Assembly (NCBI GenBank): GCA_037501455.1
Contig: CM074856.1
Location: 20,915,001-20,979,000 of the forward strand
From: Lantana camara
Lineage: Eukaryota > Streptophyta > Magnoliopsida > Lamiales > Verbenaceae
Length of the DNA: 64,000 bases
Direction of reading: 5' to 3'
Under the pieces are notes generated by a model. It worked only from the letters and a program-made list of their open reading frames with translations, was not told where the DNA came from and made no database searches. Shown one piece after another: positions 39,976 to 53,854 of the stretch; the stretch's first letter is position 1; every line of letters begins with the position of its first letter. Position numbers and translations under genes: made by a program.

Positions 39976-41354
39976 TACTCTTTCATTTACTGACTACTAT
40001 AGTATTTATCTTTTTGCTACTAATCTAGTTTCATTACCATAACTATGAAATAATATTAACGTAATAACATTATTTATTTATCCAAAGTCTTGAGTAGGGT
40101 GTACGCAGTTGGTGCGGGTGATTTTATATGTGAAATGGCGCCTAATCCCAGGTTTATAAAATTATAAACTATAATTGCATAATTATTTTTTCAAATCGAA
40201 CGGTTTAGGTTGAGTGGTACCATTACATAGGTGGTGGATTGGTGGTTTGACAGATTATTTATATAATTTTTAAAAAAACTCTTTTATACTCATAATTTTA
40301 CTTCAATAAACAAAAAAAATATAAAGAAAATGACAAATTTTTAATTTATAACGTATTGCAACACTAATCCGTAATGGTTTCAAAGTTATACTTATATATA
40401 TTATTAAGTAAATAAAATAATCTTATTAATATAAATCATGTAGTATAATTTTGTTGTTTATTAAACAACTTGTATAATTAATTCAACACAAAAATATTAG
40501 AATTAATTTATTCAAAAGTTTATAAGATCTAATTAATACTATTAGAATTAATTTTATTCAAAAGCTTATAAGATTATAATTATATAGTGATTTATAATTA
40601 AAGAAAGATTTATACAATTATATTTTGATTAGAATTACATGAAGATAATTAAGAGTTTGATTATAACGAAATATCCTGGAAGAATATTTATATATTTAGT
40701 ATTTTACAAAACTACCCTTAATTACATTTTACTGAAAATTTTACAATAAGAGTATTTTGGTCAATCACAAAAAGAATATTTACGTATCAATTTAGTATTT
40801 TACCAAAATACCCTTAATTGTATTTTACTATAAAACTTACAATAAGCGTATTTTGACCGATCTCAAAGTTTCAAGAAACTAAAAACCCCAACTCGCATTT
40901 TTATAATATATATAGATATAGATTAGGGGATTTAGAAAAAATAAAAAGTGTATTGGGAAAGTAACACATAGAATTTTCAAATAGGGTAGTTTAGGATAAA
41001 TTATAGAGATAGTTGATTCTTATAATTTACTGTCCCAAAAATTATTAGCAAAACTATTTTGTAGAATTTGCCACCTAAACTTTTAATTTTTTTTTTTGAC
41101 TTTACTACCTGCGCTGGAAAAGTACCACATCACCCTCACTTTAGGCATGTGCTGGGCACATGATGCCTTTATCGAAATTATTTGGTCGAAAAATCCAACT
41201 TAGGTGAAAAATTGTAAACTTTAAAAGATGAGATGGTGATCGGAAATAAAAAAAAAAAAGAATATTTAGATGGCAAAGTTTAAAAAATAGACTAATTCAG
41301 ATTGAAAAGAAAAAAAAAAACTCCAAAACTTTATTAAAAAAAAGAGTATATTTT

Positions 41355-41427
41355 AGCCGTGGCTGGGACTTGAACCCAGGACATCCAAAGATGTCAAATT
41401 TGAGCAAATCATATTGCTACAACGGCT
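41355..41427 (-). pseudogene. tRNA-like module, unit 20
   Basis: As reference, with the TCAAATTT variant. Confidence 0.7.
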
Positions 41428-42805
41428 TACTCTTTCATTTAATGACAAGTATAGTATTTATCTTTTTGCTACTAATCTAGTTTCATTACCATAACTATGA
41501 AATAATATTAACGTAATAACATGATTTATTTATCCAAAGTCTTGAGTAGGGTGTACGCAGTTGGTGCGGGTGATTTTATATGTGAAATGGCGCCTAATCC
41601 CAGGTTTATAAAATTATAAACTATAATTGCATAATTATTTTTTCAAATCGAATGGGTTAGGTTGAGTGGTACCATTACATAGGTGGTGGATTGGTGGTTT
41701 GACAGATTATATATATAATTTTTAATAAAACTCTTTTATACTCATAATTTTACTTCAATAAACAAAAAAAATATAAAGAAAATGACAAAATTTCAATTTA
41801 TAACGTATTGCAACACTAATGCATAATGGTTTCAAAGTTATACATATATATATTATTAAATAAATAAAATAATCTTATTAATATAAATCAGGTAGTATAA
41901 TTTTGTTGTTTATTAAACAACTTGTATAATTAATTCAACACAAAAATATTAGAATTAATTTATTCAAAAGTTTATAAGAAATAATTAATACTATTAGAAT
42001 TAATTTTATTCAAAAGCTTATAAGATTATAATTATATAGTGATTTATAATTAAAGAAAGATTTATACAATTATATTTTGATTAGAATTACATGAAGATAA
42101 TTAAGAGTTTGATTATAACGAAATATCTTGGAAGAATATTTATATATTTAGTATTTTACAAAACTACCCTTAATTATATTTTACTGAAAATTTTACAATA
42201 AGAGTATTTTGGTCAATCACAAAAAGAATATTTACGTATCAATTTAGTATTTTACCAAAATACCCTTAATTGTATTTTACTATAAAACTTACAATAAGGG
42301 TATTTTGACCGATCTCAAAGTTTCAAGAAACTAAAAACCCCAACTCGCATTTTTATAATATATATAGATATAGATTAGGGGATTTAGAAAAAATAAAAAG
42401 TATATTGGGAAAGTAACACATAGAATTTTCAAATAGGGTAGTTTAGGATAAATTATAGAGATAGTTGATTCTTATAATTTACTGTCCCAAAAATTATTAG
42501 CAAAACTATTTTGTAGAATTTGCCACCTAAACATTTCATTTTTTTTTTTACTTTACTACCTGCGCTGGAAAAGTACCACATCACCCTCAGTTTAGGCATG
42601 TGCTGGGCACATGATGCCTTTATCGAAATTATTTGGTCGAAAAATCCAACTTAGGTGAAAAATTGTAAACTTTAAAAGATGAGATGGTGATCGGAAATAA
42701 AAAAAAAAAGAATATTTAGATGGCAAAGTTTAAAAAATAGACTAATTCAGATTGAAAAGAAAAAAAAAAAACTCCAAAACTTTTAAAAAAAAAAGAGTAT
42801 ACTTT

Positions 42806-42878
42806 AGCCGTGGCTGGGACTTGAACCCAGGACATCCAAAGATGTCGAATTTGAGCAAATCATATTGCTACAACGGCT
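42806..42878 (-). pseudogene. tRNA-like module, unit 21
   Basis: Matches the reference copy. Confidence 0.7.
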
Positions 42879-44258
42879 TACTCTTTCATTTACTGACTAC
42901 TATAGTATTTATCTTTTTGCTACTAATCTAGTTTCATTACCATAACTATGAAATAATATTAACGTAATAACATTATTTATTTATCCAAAGTCTTGAGTAG
43001 GGTGTACGCAGTTGGTGCGGGTGATTTTATATGTGAAATGGCGCCTAATCCCAGGTTTATAAAATTATAAACTATAATTGCATAATTATTTTTTCAAATC
43101 GAATGGTTTAGGTTGAGTGGTACCATTACATAGGTGGTGGATTGGTGGTTTGACAGATTATATATATAATTTTTAATAAAACTCTTTTATACTCATAATT
43201 TTACTTCAATAAACAAAAAAAATATAAAGAAAATGACAAAATTTCAATTTATAACGTATTGCAACACTAATGCATAATGGTTTCAAAGTTATACATATAT
43301 ATATTATTAAATAAATAAAATAATCTTATTAATATAAATCAGGTAGTATAATTTTGTTGTTTATTAAACAACTTGTATAATTAATTCAACACAAAAATAT
43401 TAGAATTAATTTATTCAAAAGTTTATAAGATATAATTAATACTATTAGAATTAATTTTACTCAAAAGCTTATAAGATTATAATTATATAGTGATTTATAA
43501 TTAAAGAAAGTTTTATACAATTATTTTTTGATTAGAATTACATGAAGATAATTAAGAGTTTGATTATAACGAAATATCCTGGAAGAATATTTATATATTT
43601 AGTATTTTACAAAACTACCCTTAATTATATTTTACTGAAAATTTTACAATAAGAGTATTTTGGTCAATCACAAAAAGAATATTTACGTATCAATTTAGTA
43701 TTTTACCAAAATACCCTTAATTGTATTTTACTATAAAACTTACAATAAGCGTATTTTGACCGATCTCAAAGTTTCAAGAAACTAAAAACCCCAACTCGCA
43801 TTTTTATAATATATATAGATATAGATTAGGGGATTTAGAAAAAATAAAAAGTGTATTGGGAAAGTAACACATAGAATTTTCAAATAGGGTAGTTTAGGAT
43901 AAATTATAGAGATAGTTGATTCTTATAATTTACTGTCCCAAAAATTATTAGCAAAACTATTTTGTAGAATTTGCCACCTAAACTTTTCATTTTTTTTTTT
44001 TTTACTTTACTACCTGCGCTGGAAAAGTACCACATCACCCTCACTTTAGGCATGTGCTGGGCACATGATGCCTTTATCGAAATTATTTGGTCGAAAAATC
44101 CAACTTAGGTGAAAAATTGTAAACTTTAAAAGATGAGATGGTGATCGGAAATAAAAAATAAAAAGAATATTTAGATGGCAAAGTTTAAAAAATAGACTAA
44201 TTCAGATTGAAAAGAAAAAAAAAACTCCAAAACTTTTTCAAAAAAGAGAGTATATTTT

Positions 44259-44331
44259 AGCCGTGACTGGGACTTGAACCCAAGACATCCAAAGATGTCG
44301 AATTTGAGCAAATCATATTGCTACAACGTCT
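44259..44331 (-). pseudogene. tRNA-like module, unit 22
   Basis: Carries the two unit-4 changes plus an acceptor change (plus strand ACGTCT) that breaks a pair. Confidence 0.68.
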
Positions 44332-45704
44332 TACTCTTTCATTTACTGACTAGTATAGCATTTTTCTTTTTGCTACTAATCTAGTTTCATTACCATAACT
44401 ATGAAATAATATTAACGTAATAACATGATTTATTTATCCAAAGTCTTGTGTAGGGTGTACGCAGTTGGTGCGGGTGATTTTATATGCGAAATGGCGCCTA
44501 ATCCCAGGTTTATAAAATTATAAACTATAATTGCATAATTATTTTTTCAAATCGAACGATTTAGGTTGATTGGTACCATTACATAGGTGGTGGATTGGTG
44601 GTTTGACAGATTATATATATAATTTTTAAAAAAACTCTTTTATACTCATAATTTTACTTCAATAAACAAAAAAAATATAAAGAAAATGACAAATTTTTAA
44701 TTTATAATGTATTGCAACACTAATGCATAATGGTTTCAAAGTTATACATATATATGTTATTAAATAAATAAAATAATCTTATTAATATAAATCATGTAGT
44801 ATAATTTTGTTGTTTATTAAACAACTTGTATATTTAATTCAACACAAAAATATTAGAATTAATTTATTCTAAAGTTTATAAGATATAATTAATACTATTA
44901 GAATTAATTTTATTCAAAAGCTTATAAGATTATAATTATATAGTGATTTATAATTAAAGAAAGATTTATACAATTATATTTTGATTAGAATTACATGAAG
45001 ATAATTATGAGTTTGATTATAACGAAATATCTTGGAAGAATATTTATATATTTAGTATTTTACAAAACTACCCTTAATTATATTTTACTGAAAATCTTAC
45101 AATAAGAAGGTCAATCACAAAAAGAATATTTACGTATCAATTAGTATTTTACAACAATACCCTTAATTGTATTTTACTATAAAACTTACAATAAGCGTAT
45201 TTTGACCGATCTCAAAGTTTCAAGAAACTAAAAACCCCAACTCGCATTTTTATAATATATACAGATATAGATTAGGGGATTTAGAAAAAATAAAAAGTGT
45301 ATTGGGAAAGTAACACATAGAATTTTCAAATAGGGTAGTTTAGGATAAATTATAGAGATAGTTGATTCAAATAATTTACTGTCCCAAAAATTATTAGCAA
45401 AACTATTTTGTAGAATTTGCCACCTAAACTTTTCATTTTTTTTTTTTTTACTTTACTACCTGCGCTGGAAAAGTACCACATCACCCTCACTTTAGGCATG
45501 TGCTGGGCACATGATGCCTTTATCGAAATTATTTGGTCGAAAAATCCAACTTAGGTGAAAAATTGTAAACTTTAAAAGATGAGATGGTGATCGGAAATAA
45601 AAAATAAAAAGAATATTTAGATGGCAAAGTTTAAAAAATAGACTAATTCAGATTGAAAAGAAAAAAAAAACTCCAAAACTTTTTCAAAAAAGAGAGTATA
45701 TTTT

Positions 45705-45777
45705 AGCCGTGACTGGGACTTGAACCCAAGACATCCAAAGATGTCGAATTTGAGCAAATCATATTGCTACAACGTCT
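45705..45777 (-). pseudogene. tRNA-like module, unit 23
   Basis: Identical to the 44259 copy; product of a recent monomer duplication. Confidence 0.68.
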
Positions 45778-47145
45778 TACTCTTTCATTTACTGACTAGT
45801 ATAGCATTTTTCTTTTTGCTACTAATCTAGTTTCATTACCATAACTATGAAATAATATTAACGTAATAACATGATTTATTTATCCAAAGTCTTGTGTAGG
45901 GTGTACGCAGTTGGTGCGGGTGATTTTATATGCGAAATGGCGCCTAATCCCAGGTTTATAAAATTATAAACTATAATTGCATAATTATTTTTTCAAATCG
46001 AACGATTTAGGTTGATTGGTACCATTACATAGGTGGTGGATTGGTGGTTTGACAGATTATATATATAATTTTTAAAAAAACTCTTTTATACTCATAATTT
46101 TACTTCAATAAACAAAAAAAATATAAAGAAAATGACAAATTTTTAATTTATAATGTATTGCAACACTAATGCATAATGGTTTCAAAGTTATACATATATA
46201 TGTTATTAAATAAATAAAATAATCTTATTAATATAAATCATGTAGTATAATTTTGTTGTTTATTAAACAACTTGTATATTTAATTCAACACAAAAATATT
46301 AGAATTAATTTATTCTAAAGTTTATAAGATATAATTAATACTATTAGAATTAATTTTATTCAAAAGCTTATAAGATTATAATTATATAGTGATTTATAAT
46401 TAAAGAAAGATTTATACAATTATATTTTGATTAGAATTACATGAAGATAATTATGAGTTTGATTATAACGAAATATCTTGGAAGAATATTTATATATTTA
46501 GTATTTTACAAAACTACCCTTAATTATATTTTACTGAAAATCTTACAATAAGAAGGTCAATCACAAAAAGAATATTTACGTATCAATTAGTATTTTACAA
46601 CAATACCCTTAATTGTATTTTACTATAAAACTTACAATAAGCGTATTTTGACCGATCTCAAAGTTTCAAGAAACTAAAAACCCCAACTCGCATTTTTATA
46701 ATATATATAGATATAGATTAGGGGATTTAGAAAAAATAAAAAGTGTATTGGGAAAGTAACACATAGAATTTTCAAATAGGGTAGTTTAGGATAAATTATA
46801 GAGATAGTTGATTCTAATAATTTACTGTCCCAAAAATTATTAGCAAAACTATTTTGTAGAATTTGCCACCTAAACTTTTCATTTTTTTTTTTTTGACTTT
46901 ACTACCTGCGCTGGAAAAGTACCACATCACCCTCACTTTAGGCATGTGCTGGGCACATGATGCCTTTATCGAAATTATTCGGTCGAAAAATCCAACTTAG
47001 GTGAAAAAGTGTAAACTTTAAAAGATGAGATGGTGATCGGAAATTAAAAAAAAAAAGAATATTTAGATGGCAAAGTTTAAAAAATAGACTAATTCAGGTG
47101 AAAAAAAAAAACTCCAAAACTTTTTCAAAAAAGAGAGTATATTTT

Positions 47146-47218
47146 AGCCGTGGCTGGGACTTGAACCCAGGACATCCAAAGATGTCGAATTTTAGCAAAT
47201 CATATTGCTACAACGGCT
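47146..47218 (-). pseudogene. tRNA-like module, unit 24
   Basis: As reference except one base beside the D arm (plus strand TTTTAGC). Confidence 0.7.
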
Positions 47219-47989
47219 TACTCTTTCATTAATGACTAGTATAGTATTTATCTTTTTGCTACTAATCTAGTTTCATTACCATAACTATGAAATAATATTA
47301 ACGTAATAACATTATTTATTTATCCAAAGTCTTGAGTAGGGTGTACGCAGTTGGTGCGGGTGATTTTATATGTGAAATGGCGCCTAATCCCAAGTTTATA
47401 AAATTATAAACTATAATTGCATAATTATTTTTTCAAATCGAACGGTTTAGGTTGAGTGGTACCATTACATAGGTGGTGGATTGGTGGTTTGACAGATTAT
47501 ATATATAAATTTTTTAATAAAACTCTTTTATACTCATAATTTTACTTCAATAAACTAACAAAATATAAAGAAAATGACAAATTTTTAATTTATAACGTAT
47601 TGCAACACTAATGCATAATGGTTTCAAAGTTATACATATATATATTATTAAATTAATAAAATAATCTTATTAATATAAACCATGTAGTATAATTTTGTTG
47701 TTTATTAAACAACTTGTATAATTAATTCAACACAAAAAAATTAGAATTAATTTATTCTAAAGTTTATAAGATATAATTAATACTATTAGAATTAATTTTA
47801 TTCAAAAGCTTATAAGATTATAATTATATAGTGATTTATAATTAAAGAAAGATTTATACAATTATATTTTGATTAGAATTACATGAATATAATTAAGAGT
47901 TTGATTATAACGAAATATCTTGGAAGAATATTTATATATTTAGTATTTTACAAAACTACCCTTAATTATATTTTACTGAAAATCTTACC

Positions 47990-47994
47990 ATAAG
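47990..47994. repeat. Target-site duplication of minus solo LTR (left, ATAAG)
   Basis: ATAAG here and at 50791-50795; uninterrupted monomers read CTTACAATAAGAGTATT once. Confidence 0.93.
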
Positions 47995-48783
47995 TGTAGC
48001 ACCCCTTAACACGTGGAGGTGCCACACCCCCGCACTATAGGTCAATCCACATACGAAACGGTCAATCCGTACATGAACCAACCTAGAGCGAACGGGTGAC
48101 AATGCAATACACGACAAGCTAGGCGGGATTACTTATACATGCAACAAAATAAAGCGAAAGCATAAACTGGTTTCCATCAAATATTTCCATCTATCAACTC
48201 GTGACATTTCTCGTTTACCAACTAAAATATGTTCTACCCTTCCATATCAATACATTATCACCTCCAAATATAAAACAATTAACATTAAACGTAATTCCTT
48301 GAACAAGAAAATAGACAAGTGAATATCATACACCGTGCTTGACTCGATTACAAAGACTGGACTCGACTCACTTCCCGCCTAGCGTGCACCTGCAATAACC
48401 TGAAAGGTGGAGGCGTCAGTCTGTGAAGACCGAGTGAGGGGTTTACATACATATTAGCGCAGATAACATGCAAGTTATATTCTCGGGTAAAGATTTATAA
48501 AAGATAAATATATGAGTTCAACTATAATATAGCTTCGCCCGAGAATACAACTATCCATATTAACACTTTGTTCCTTTTCATGCAATCAATACATGGCGAA
48601 CTCCAACTGTACATGAACATGCTTGCTTGATTATTAAACAATAAGTGATCATGCAATTCAGTTATCGTGCAATCGTGCATGTGTAATCATATAGCACGTT
48701 CATGGAATAGAAATCATGCAATAACCCGAGGGCAATCCGCGGTGCCGGATTCATCCCCAGTCTCTTTCGGCTCATGATAAGGT

Positions 48784-49090
48784 TTTGTTCCTCCTGTGGT
48801 TGGACGGACAACCACCAGCTCTAAGACCAGCCCAGCGCCCTCACCAAGGAGAACCTAGCCAGGAGAATACATGTACACGATGGGCTTTGTTCTTCCTGTG
48901 ATTGGACGGACAACCACTAGCCCGAAAACCAACCCAGCACCCTTACTAGGGAGGACCTGGCCAGGAGAACACATTTACTAGATAGGGCATTGTTCTTCCT
49001 GTGATTGGACGGACAACCACCAGCCCGAAGACCAGCCCAGCGCCCTCACTAAGGAGGACCTGGCCAGGAGAACGCATTCACACGACAGGG
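48784..49090 (-). repeat. Three ~102-base tandem repeats in the LTR
   Basis: Copies begin near 48784, 48886 and 48989, each with GTTC(C/T)TCCTGTG, TGGACGGACAACCAC, CCAGCGCCCT or a close variant, and GGCCAGGAGAA. Spacings 102 and 103. Confidence 0.88.
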
Positions 49091-49754
49091 CTTTCATGAC
49101 ATGACTTGCTTGATTCATGCACACTAACATAACCTACTTGCTTGATTCATGAACAATAACATAACTTGAAAGGATAAGTGCTTTCATGAAATTATAATAT
49201 AAATACCTTTGGCCAAAAATCACGTAAAGGTTATACGGGTTCTATATAACTAGAAATTAAACCTCACTTGACAGGCGACACACGACTCGTGAATGCGTGA
49301 ACGTGCTCATGCTCGACAATCTCCGCCCTGGAGACTAACTGGACAAGAAACGGGACAATGTACGTGCATGAGACCTCAATTGAGGAATATTACTTCATAT
49401 AAGACGCACGGCGTGATCAAGTACGAGACATCGCGTAATAAACAATGTAGCATCTAAATATCACGTTTTGGCATGTAATCAATCATATAATTCACATATG
49501 GGAGATAAGAGAGTGAAAGGAATGCAATAGTAGAGGTTTTGGTGAGGTTTGGCAAAAATGGACAATTTTAGAAAATGTACATGTTGAGGGAAAACTGGAA
49601 TATCTTTAATTCTAGAAGTGGGAATTGAGTTTTATTTATTAGATATGAAACTAGACACAAAGACCTTTCCAACGCTATACGGCACGTTTTCTAATTCAAA
49701 CCGAGGTGAAAATGGCGTTGGTTCGAAGTTGGACAAAATGCAGTTTCTGGCGGG

Positions 49755-49910
49755 GGTCGCGGGAGCGACCAAAAACCTTCACAAAATGGTCGCGACCGCA
49801 ACCAAGTATTTTTGGCCGAATTTTCTCCAATTTTTCAAAACTCGAAACTTGGCTAAAATGGGGTCGCGGGCACGACCAATTTTGGCCTATTTTCAGTCGC
49901 GGTCGCGACC
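49755..49910. repeat. CpG-rich palindromic block in the LTR
   Basis: GGTCGCGGGAGCGACC (49755), GGTCGCGACC (49788), GGTCGCGGGCACGACC (49862) and GGTCGCGACC (49901). The pair of palindromes is repeated at ~107-113 bases. The block stands out from the surrounding AT-rich sequence. Confidence 0.8.
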
Positions 49911-50790
49911 CGTTACGCAGCAGCAGCAAAACAGGGGAAAAACAGGGGATTTTCGTACCAAAACACCACAAAACATCAACCAAGGCCAATTCACTCCTTA
50001 ACAAATAATTCAACACATCACATACACATTATACTTCAAGCATACACCAAACAAACCATGAAATATACATCAACTCATCAAGAATCCATCACCAAAACCC
50101 CATATATATTCATGCTTTCAACTTTCAATTAACTTCATGCTTTCATGCAAGCTTGGAATATAATGACCCTAAACATGCGTCTAACCATGAATAATTAAGG
50201 AATCACAACATAGATCATAAACCCTAATTCATAATGAACTCAAGAGATTCAATCAATTCCTCATTCTACCTTGAAATGAAAGAATTAGGAGATGAAGTGA
50301 TGATATGATGAAGATGCTCCACAGTATGCAATTTCCTTCCTTGAAATCAAGCTTGAAATGAATGAAATCTTCTCCTTCTCTTCTTGGTGTAAAATACCGT
50401 GATCTAGTAGGTGTGTGTGTGTAGCTTTCTTGGATAAAATGGAATAAGTTGGAAGACATGAAATGATATACTCAAAGTCTTCCATCAAGTATGATGACTC
50501 AACCAATTTTGCAACTTAGTCCTTGGAGTATTTGAATGGATGCAATCAAGTTTCACTTCATGGTAAAAGATCAATTAACTCCAACTTATATAATGCAATT
50601 GAGTTCACCAATTCAAGAAATGATCACTTGAGGGCAATTAGATAATGAAATCACATTCATCAAAAGATGCATCATAATTTCTCACGTTAACAACTATTTC
50701 ATATAAGTTCGTAGAAAATATAATGCATATAAGGTTATGCAATGTATATAAATTATCACATATTGCATATATGAAAAACGGGGCGTTACA

Positions 50791-50795
50791 ATAAG
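50791..50795. repeat. Target-site duplication of minus solo LTR (right, ATAAG)
   Basis: ATAAG followed by AGTATTTTGGTC of the monomer. Confidence 0.93.
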
Positions 50796-51394
50796 AGTAT
50801 TTTGGTCAATCACAAAAAGAATATTTACGTATCAATTTAGTATTTTACAAAAATACCCTTAATTGTATTTTACTATAAAACTTACAATAAGCGTATTTTG
50901 ACCGATCTCAAAGTTTCAAGAAACTAAAAACCCCAACTCGCATTTTTATAATATATATAGATATAGATGAGGGGATTTAGAAAAAATAAAAAGTGTATTG
51001 GGAAAGTAATACATAGAATTTTCAAATAGGGTAGTTTAGGATAAATTATAGAGATAGTTGATTCTTATAATTTACTGTCCCAAAAATTATTAGCAAAACT
51101 ATTTTGTAGAATTTGCCACCTAAACTATTCATTTTTTTTTTACTTTACTACCTGCGCTGGAAAAGTACCATATCACCCTCACTTTAGGCATGTGCTGGGC
51201 ACATGATGCCTTTATCGAAATTATTTGGTCGAAAAATCCAACTTAGTTGAAAAAGTGTAAACTTTAAAAGATGAGATGGTGATCGGAAATAAAAAAAAAA
51301 AGAATATTTAGATGGCAAAGTTTAAAAAATAGACTAATTCAGATTGAAAAGAAAAAAAAAACTCCAAAACTTTTCAAAAAAGAGAGTATATTTT

Positions 51395-51467
51395 AGCCGT
51401 TGCTGGGACTTGAACCCAGGACATCCAAAGATGTCGAATTTGATCAAATCATATTGCTACAACGGCT
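51395..51467 (-). pseudogene. tRNA-like module, unit 25
   Basis: Plus strand AGCCGTTG restores the seventh acceptor pair, but a change at GATCAAATC breaks one D-stem pair. Same state as 54588. Confidence 0.65.
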
Positions 51468-52836
51468 TACTCTTTCATTTACTGACTAGTATAGTATTTA
51501 TCTTTTTGCTACTAATCTAGTTTCATTACCATAACTATGAAATAATATTAACGTAATAACATGATTTATTTATCCAAAGTCTTGAGTAGGGTGTAAGCAG
51601 TTGGTGGGGGTGATTTTATAAGTGAAATGGCGCCTAATCCTAGGTTTATAAAATTATAAACTATAATTGCATAATTATTTTTTCAAATCGAACGGTTTAG
51701 GTTGAGTGGTACCATTACATAGCTGGTGGATTGGTGGTTTGACAGATTATATATATAATTTTTAATAAAACTCTTTTATACTCATAATTTTACTTCAATA
51801 AACAAAAAAAATATAAAGAAAATGACAAATTTTTAATTTATAACGTATTGCAACACTAATGCATAATGGTTTCAAAGTTATACATATATATATTATTAAA
51901 TAAATAAAATAATCTTATTAATATAAATCAGGTAGTATAATTTTGTTGTTTATTAAACAACTTGTATAATTAATTCAACACAAAAATATTAGAATTAATT
52001 TATTCTAAAGTTCATAAGATATAATTAATACTATTAGAATTAATTTTATTCGAAAGCTTATAAGCTTATAATTATATAGTGATTTATAATTAAAGTAAGA
52101 TTTATAGAATTATGTTTTGATTAGAATTACATTAAGATAATTAAGAATTTCATTATAACAAAACATCCTGGAAGAATATTTATATATTTAGTATTTTACA
52201 AAACTACCCTTAATTCTATTTTACTGAAAATCTTACAATAAGAGTATTTTGGTCAATCACAAAAAGAATATTTACGTGTCAATTTAGTATTTTACAAAAA
52301 TACCCTTAATTGTATTTTACTATAACACTTACAATAAGGGTATTTCGACCGATCTCAAAGTTTCAAGAAACCAAAAACCCCAACTCGCACTTTTATAATA
52401 TATATAGATTAGGGGATTTAGAAAAAATAAAAAGTGTATTGGGAAAGTAAAACATAAAATTTTCAAATAGGGGAGCTTAGGATAAATTTTAGGGAGAGTT
52501 GATTCTTATAATTTACTGTCCCAAAAATTATCAGCAAAACTATTTTGTAGAATTTGTCACCTAAACTATTCGTTTTTTTTTTAGACATTACTACCTTCGC
52601 GGGAAAAGTACCAAAACACCCTCATTTTGGGCATGTGCTGGGCACATGATGCCTTTATCGGAATATTTTGGTCGAAAAATCCAATTTAGGTGGAAAAGTG
52701 TAAAATTTAAAAGTTTAGGTGGTGATCGAAAAAAAAAAAAAGAAAATTTAGATGGCAAAGTTTAAAAAATAGAATAATTCAGATGGAAAAAAAAAAAAAA
52801 ACCTCCAAAACTTTTTCAAAAAAGAGAGTATATTTT

Positions 52837-52909
52837 AGCCGTGGCTAGGACTTGAACCCAGCACATCCAAAGATGTCGAATTTGATCAAATCATATTGCT
52901 ACAACAGCT
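52837..52909 (-). pseudogene. tRNA-like module, unit 26
   Basis: Diverged copy. A T-stem pair becomes G-U (plus CTAGGAC), the closing pair of the central hairpin is lost (plus CAGCACAT), and there is one acceptor wobble and the D-stem break. Confidence 0.6.
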
Positions 52910-53323
52910 TACTCTGTCATTTACTGACTAGTATAGTATTTATCTTTTAGCTACTAATCTAGTTTCATTACCATAACTACGAAATAATATTAACGTAATA
53001 ACATGATTTATTTATCCAAAATCTTGAGTAGGGTGTACACAGTTGGTGCGGGTGATTTTATAAGTGAAATGGCGCCTACTCCCAGGTTTATAAAATTATA
53101 AATTGTAATTGCATAATTATTTTTTAAATCTAACGGTTTAGGTTGAGCGGTACCATTTCATAGCTGGTGGATTGACGGTTTGACAGATTATATATATAAA
53201 TTTTAATAAAACGCTTCTATACTCATAATTTTACCACAATAAACAAAAAACAAATATAAAAAATATGATTATTTTTCAATTTGTAACATATTGCAACACT
53301 AATGCATAATGGTTTCAAAATTA

Positions 53324-53324
53324 T

Positions 53325-53397
<73 letters not shown>
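53324..53397. repeat. (AC)n(AT)n microsatellite
   Basis: ACACAC run followed by a long AT run, at the site where other monomers have a short ATACATATATAT. Confidence 0.95.
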
Positions 53398-53400
<3 letters not shown>

Positions 53401-53603
53401 ATTAAATAAATAAAATAATCTTATAAATATAAATCATGTAGTATAATTTTATAGTTTATTAAACAACTTGTATCATTAATTCTATACAAAAATATTAGAA
53501 TTAATTTATTTAAAAGTTTATAAGATATAATTAATTCTATTAGAATTAATTTTATTCGAAAGCTTATAAGCTTATAATTATATAGTGATTTATAATTAAA
53601 GAA

Positions 53604-53651
<48 letters not shown>

Positions 53652-53854
53652 AAATAAATAAAATAATCTTATAAATATAAATCATGTAGTATAATTTTAT
53701 AGTTTATTAAACAACTTGTATCATTAATTCTATACAAAAATATTAGAATTAATTTATTTAAAAGTTTATAAGATATAATTAATTCTATTAGAATTAATTT
53801 TATTCGAAAGCTTATAAGCTTATAATTATATAGTGATTTATAATTAAAGAAAGA
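53390..53854. repeat. ~248-base internal duplication in the unit-26 monomer
   Basis: The stretch from TATTATTAAATAAATAAA to TTATAATTAAAGAAAGAT occurs at ~53390-53607 and again at ~53640-53855, separated by an AT run. The GAAAGAT marks are 248 bases apart. This explains the 1751-base unit. Confidence 0.88.

Larger units (their letters stand above)
28381..47994. repeat. ~1.45-kb satellite array, block C (units 12-24)
   Basis: Thirteen further monomers, with tRNA-like landmarks at 29628, 31079, 32541, 33996, 35451, 36908, 38359, 39903, 41355, 42806, 44259, 45705 and 47146. Local substructure is visible. Units at 33996 and 35451 recur as a pair at 36908 and 38359 (period ~2.91 kb). Units at 44259 and 45705 are nearly identical, including a shared deletion. 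The 38359-39903 interval (1544) carries an ~87-base duplication like that in block A. No coding sequence was seen. Confidence 0.95.
47995..50790 (-). mobile_element. Solo LTR of a Ty3-type retrotransposon, minus orientation
   Basis: 2,796 bases running TGTAGCACCCC to GGGCGTTACA on the plus strand. Read on the minus strand it starts TGTAACGCCCCG, as the other LTRs here start TGTAACATCCC or TGTGACATCCC, and ends in a GTGCGGGGGTGTGGC-type block like theirs. It has 5-base target repeats and no internal region. Inside are three ~102-base tandem repeats (48784-49090) and a CpG-rich palindromic block (49755-49910). The overlapping ORFs around 49618-50016 result from that GC-rich block and do not look like proteins. 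It is a different subfamily from the plus-strand LTRs, although nearly the same length as those of the complete element. Confidence 0.9.

Noticed and set aside
49618..50016. Three overlapping ORFs of 100-127 aa
   Set aside because: Both strands and several frames are open together because of the CpG-rich palindromic block; composition is Arg/Lys/Gln-rich without any domain.
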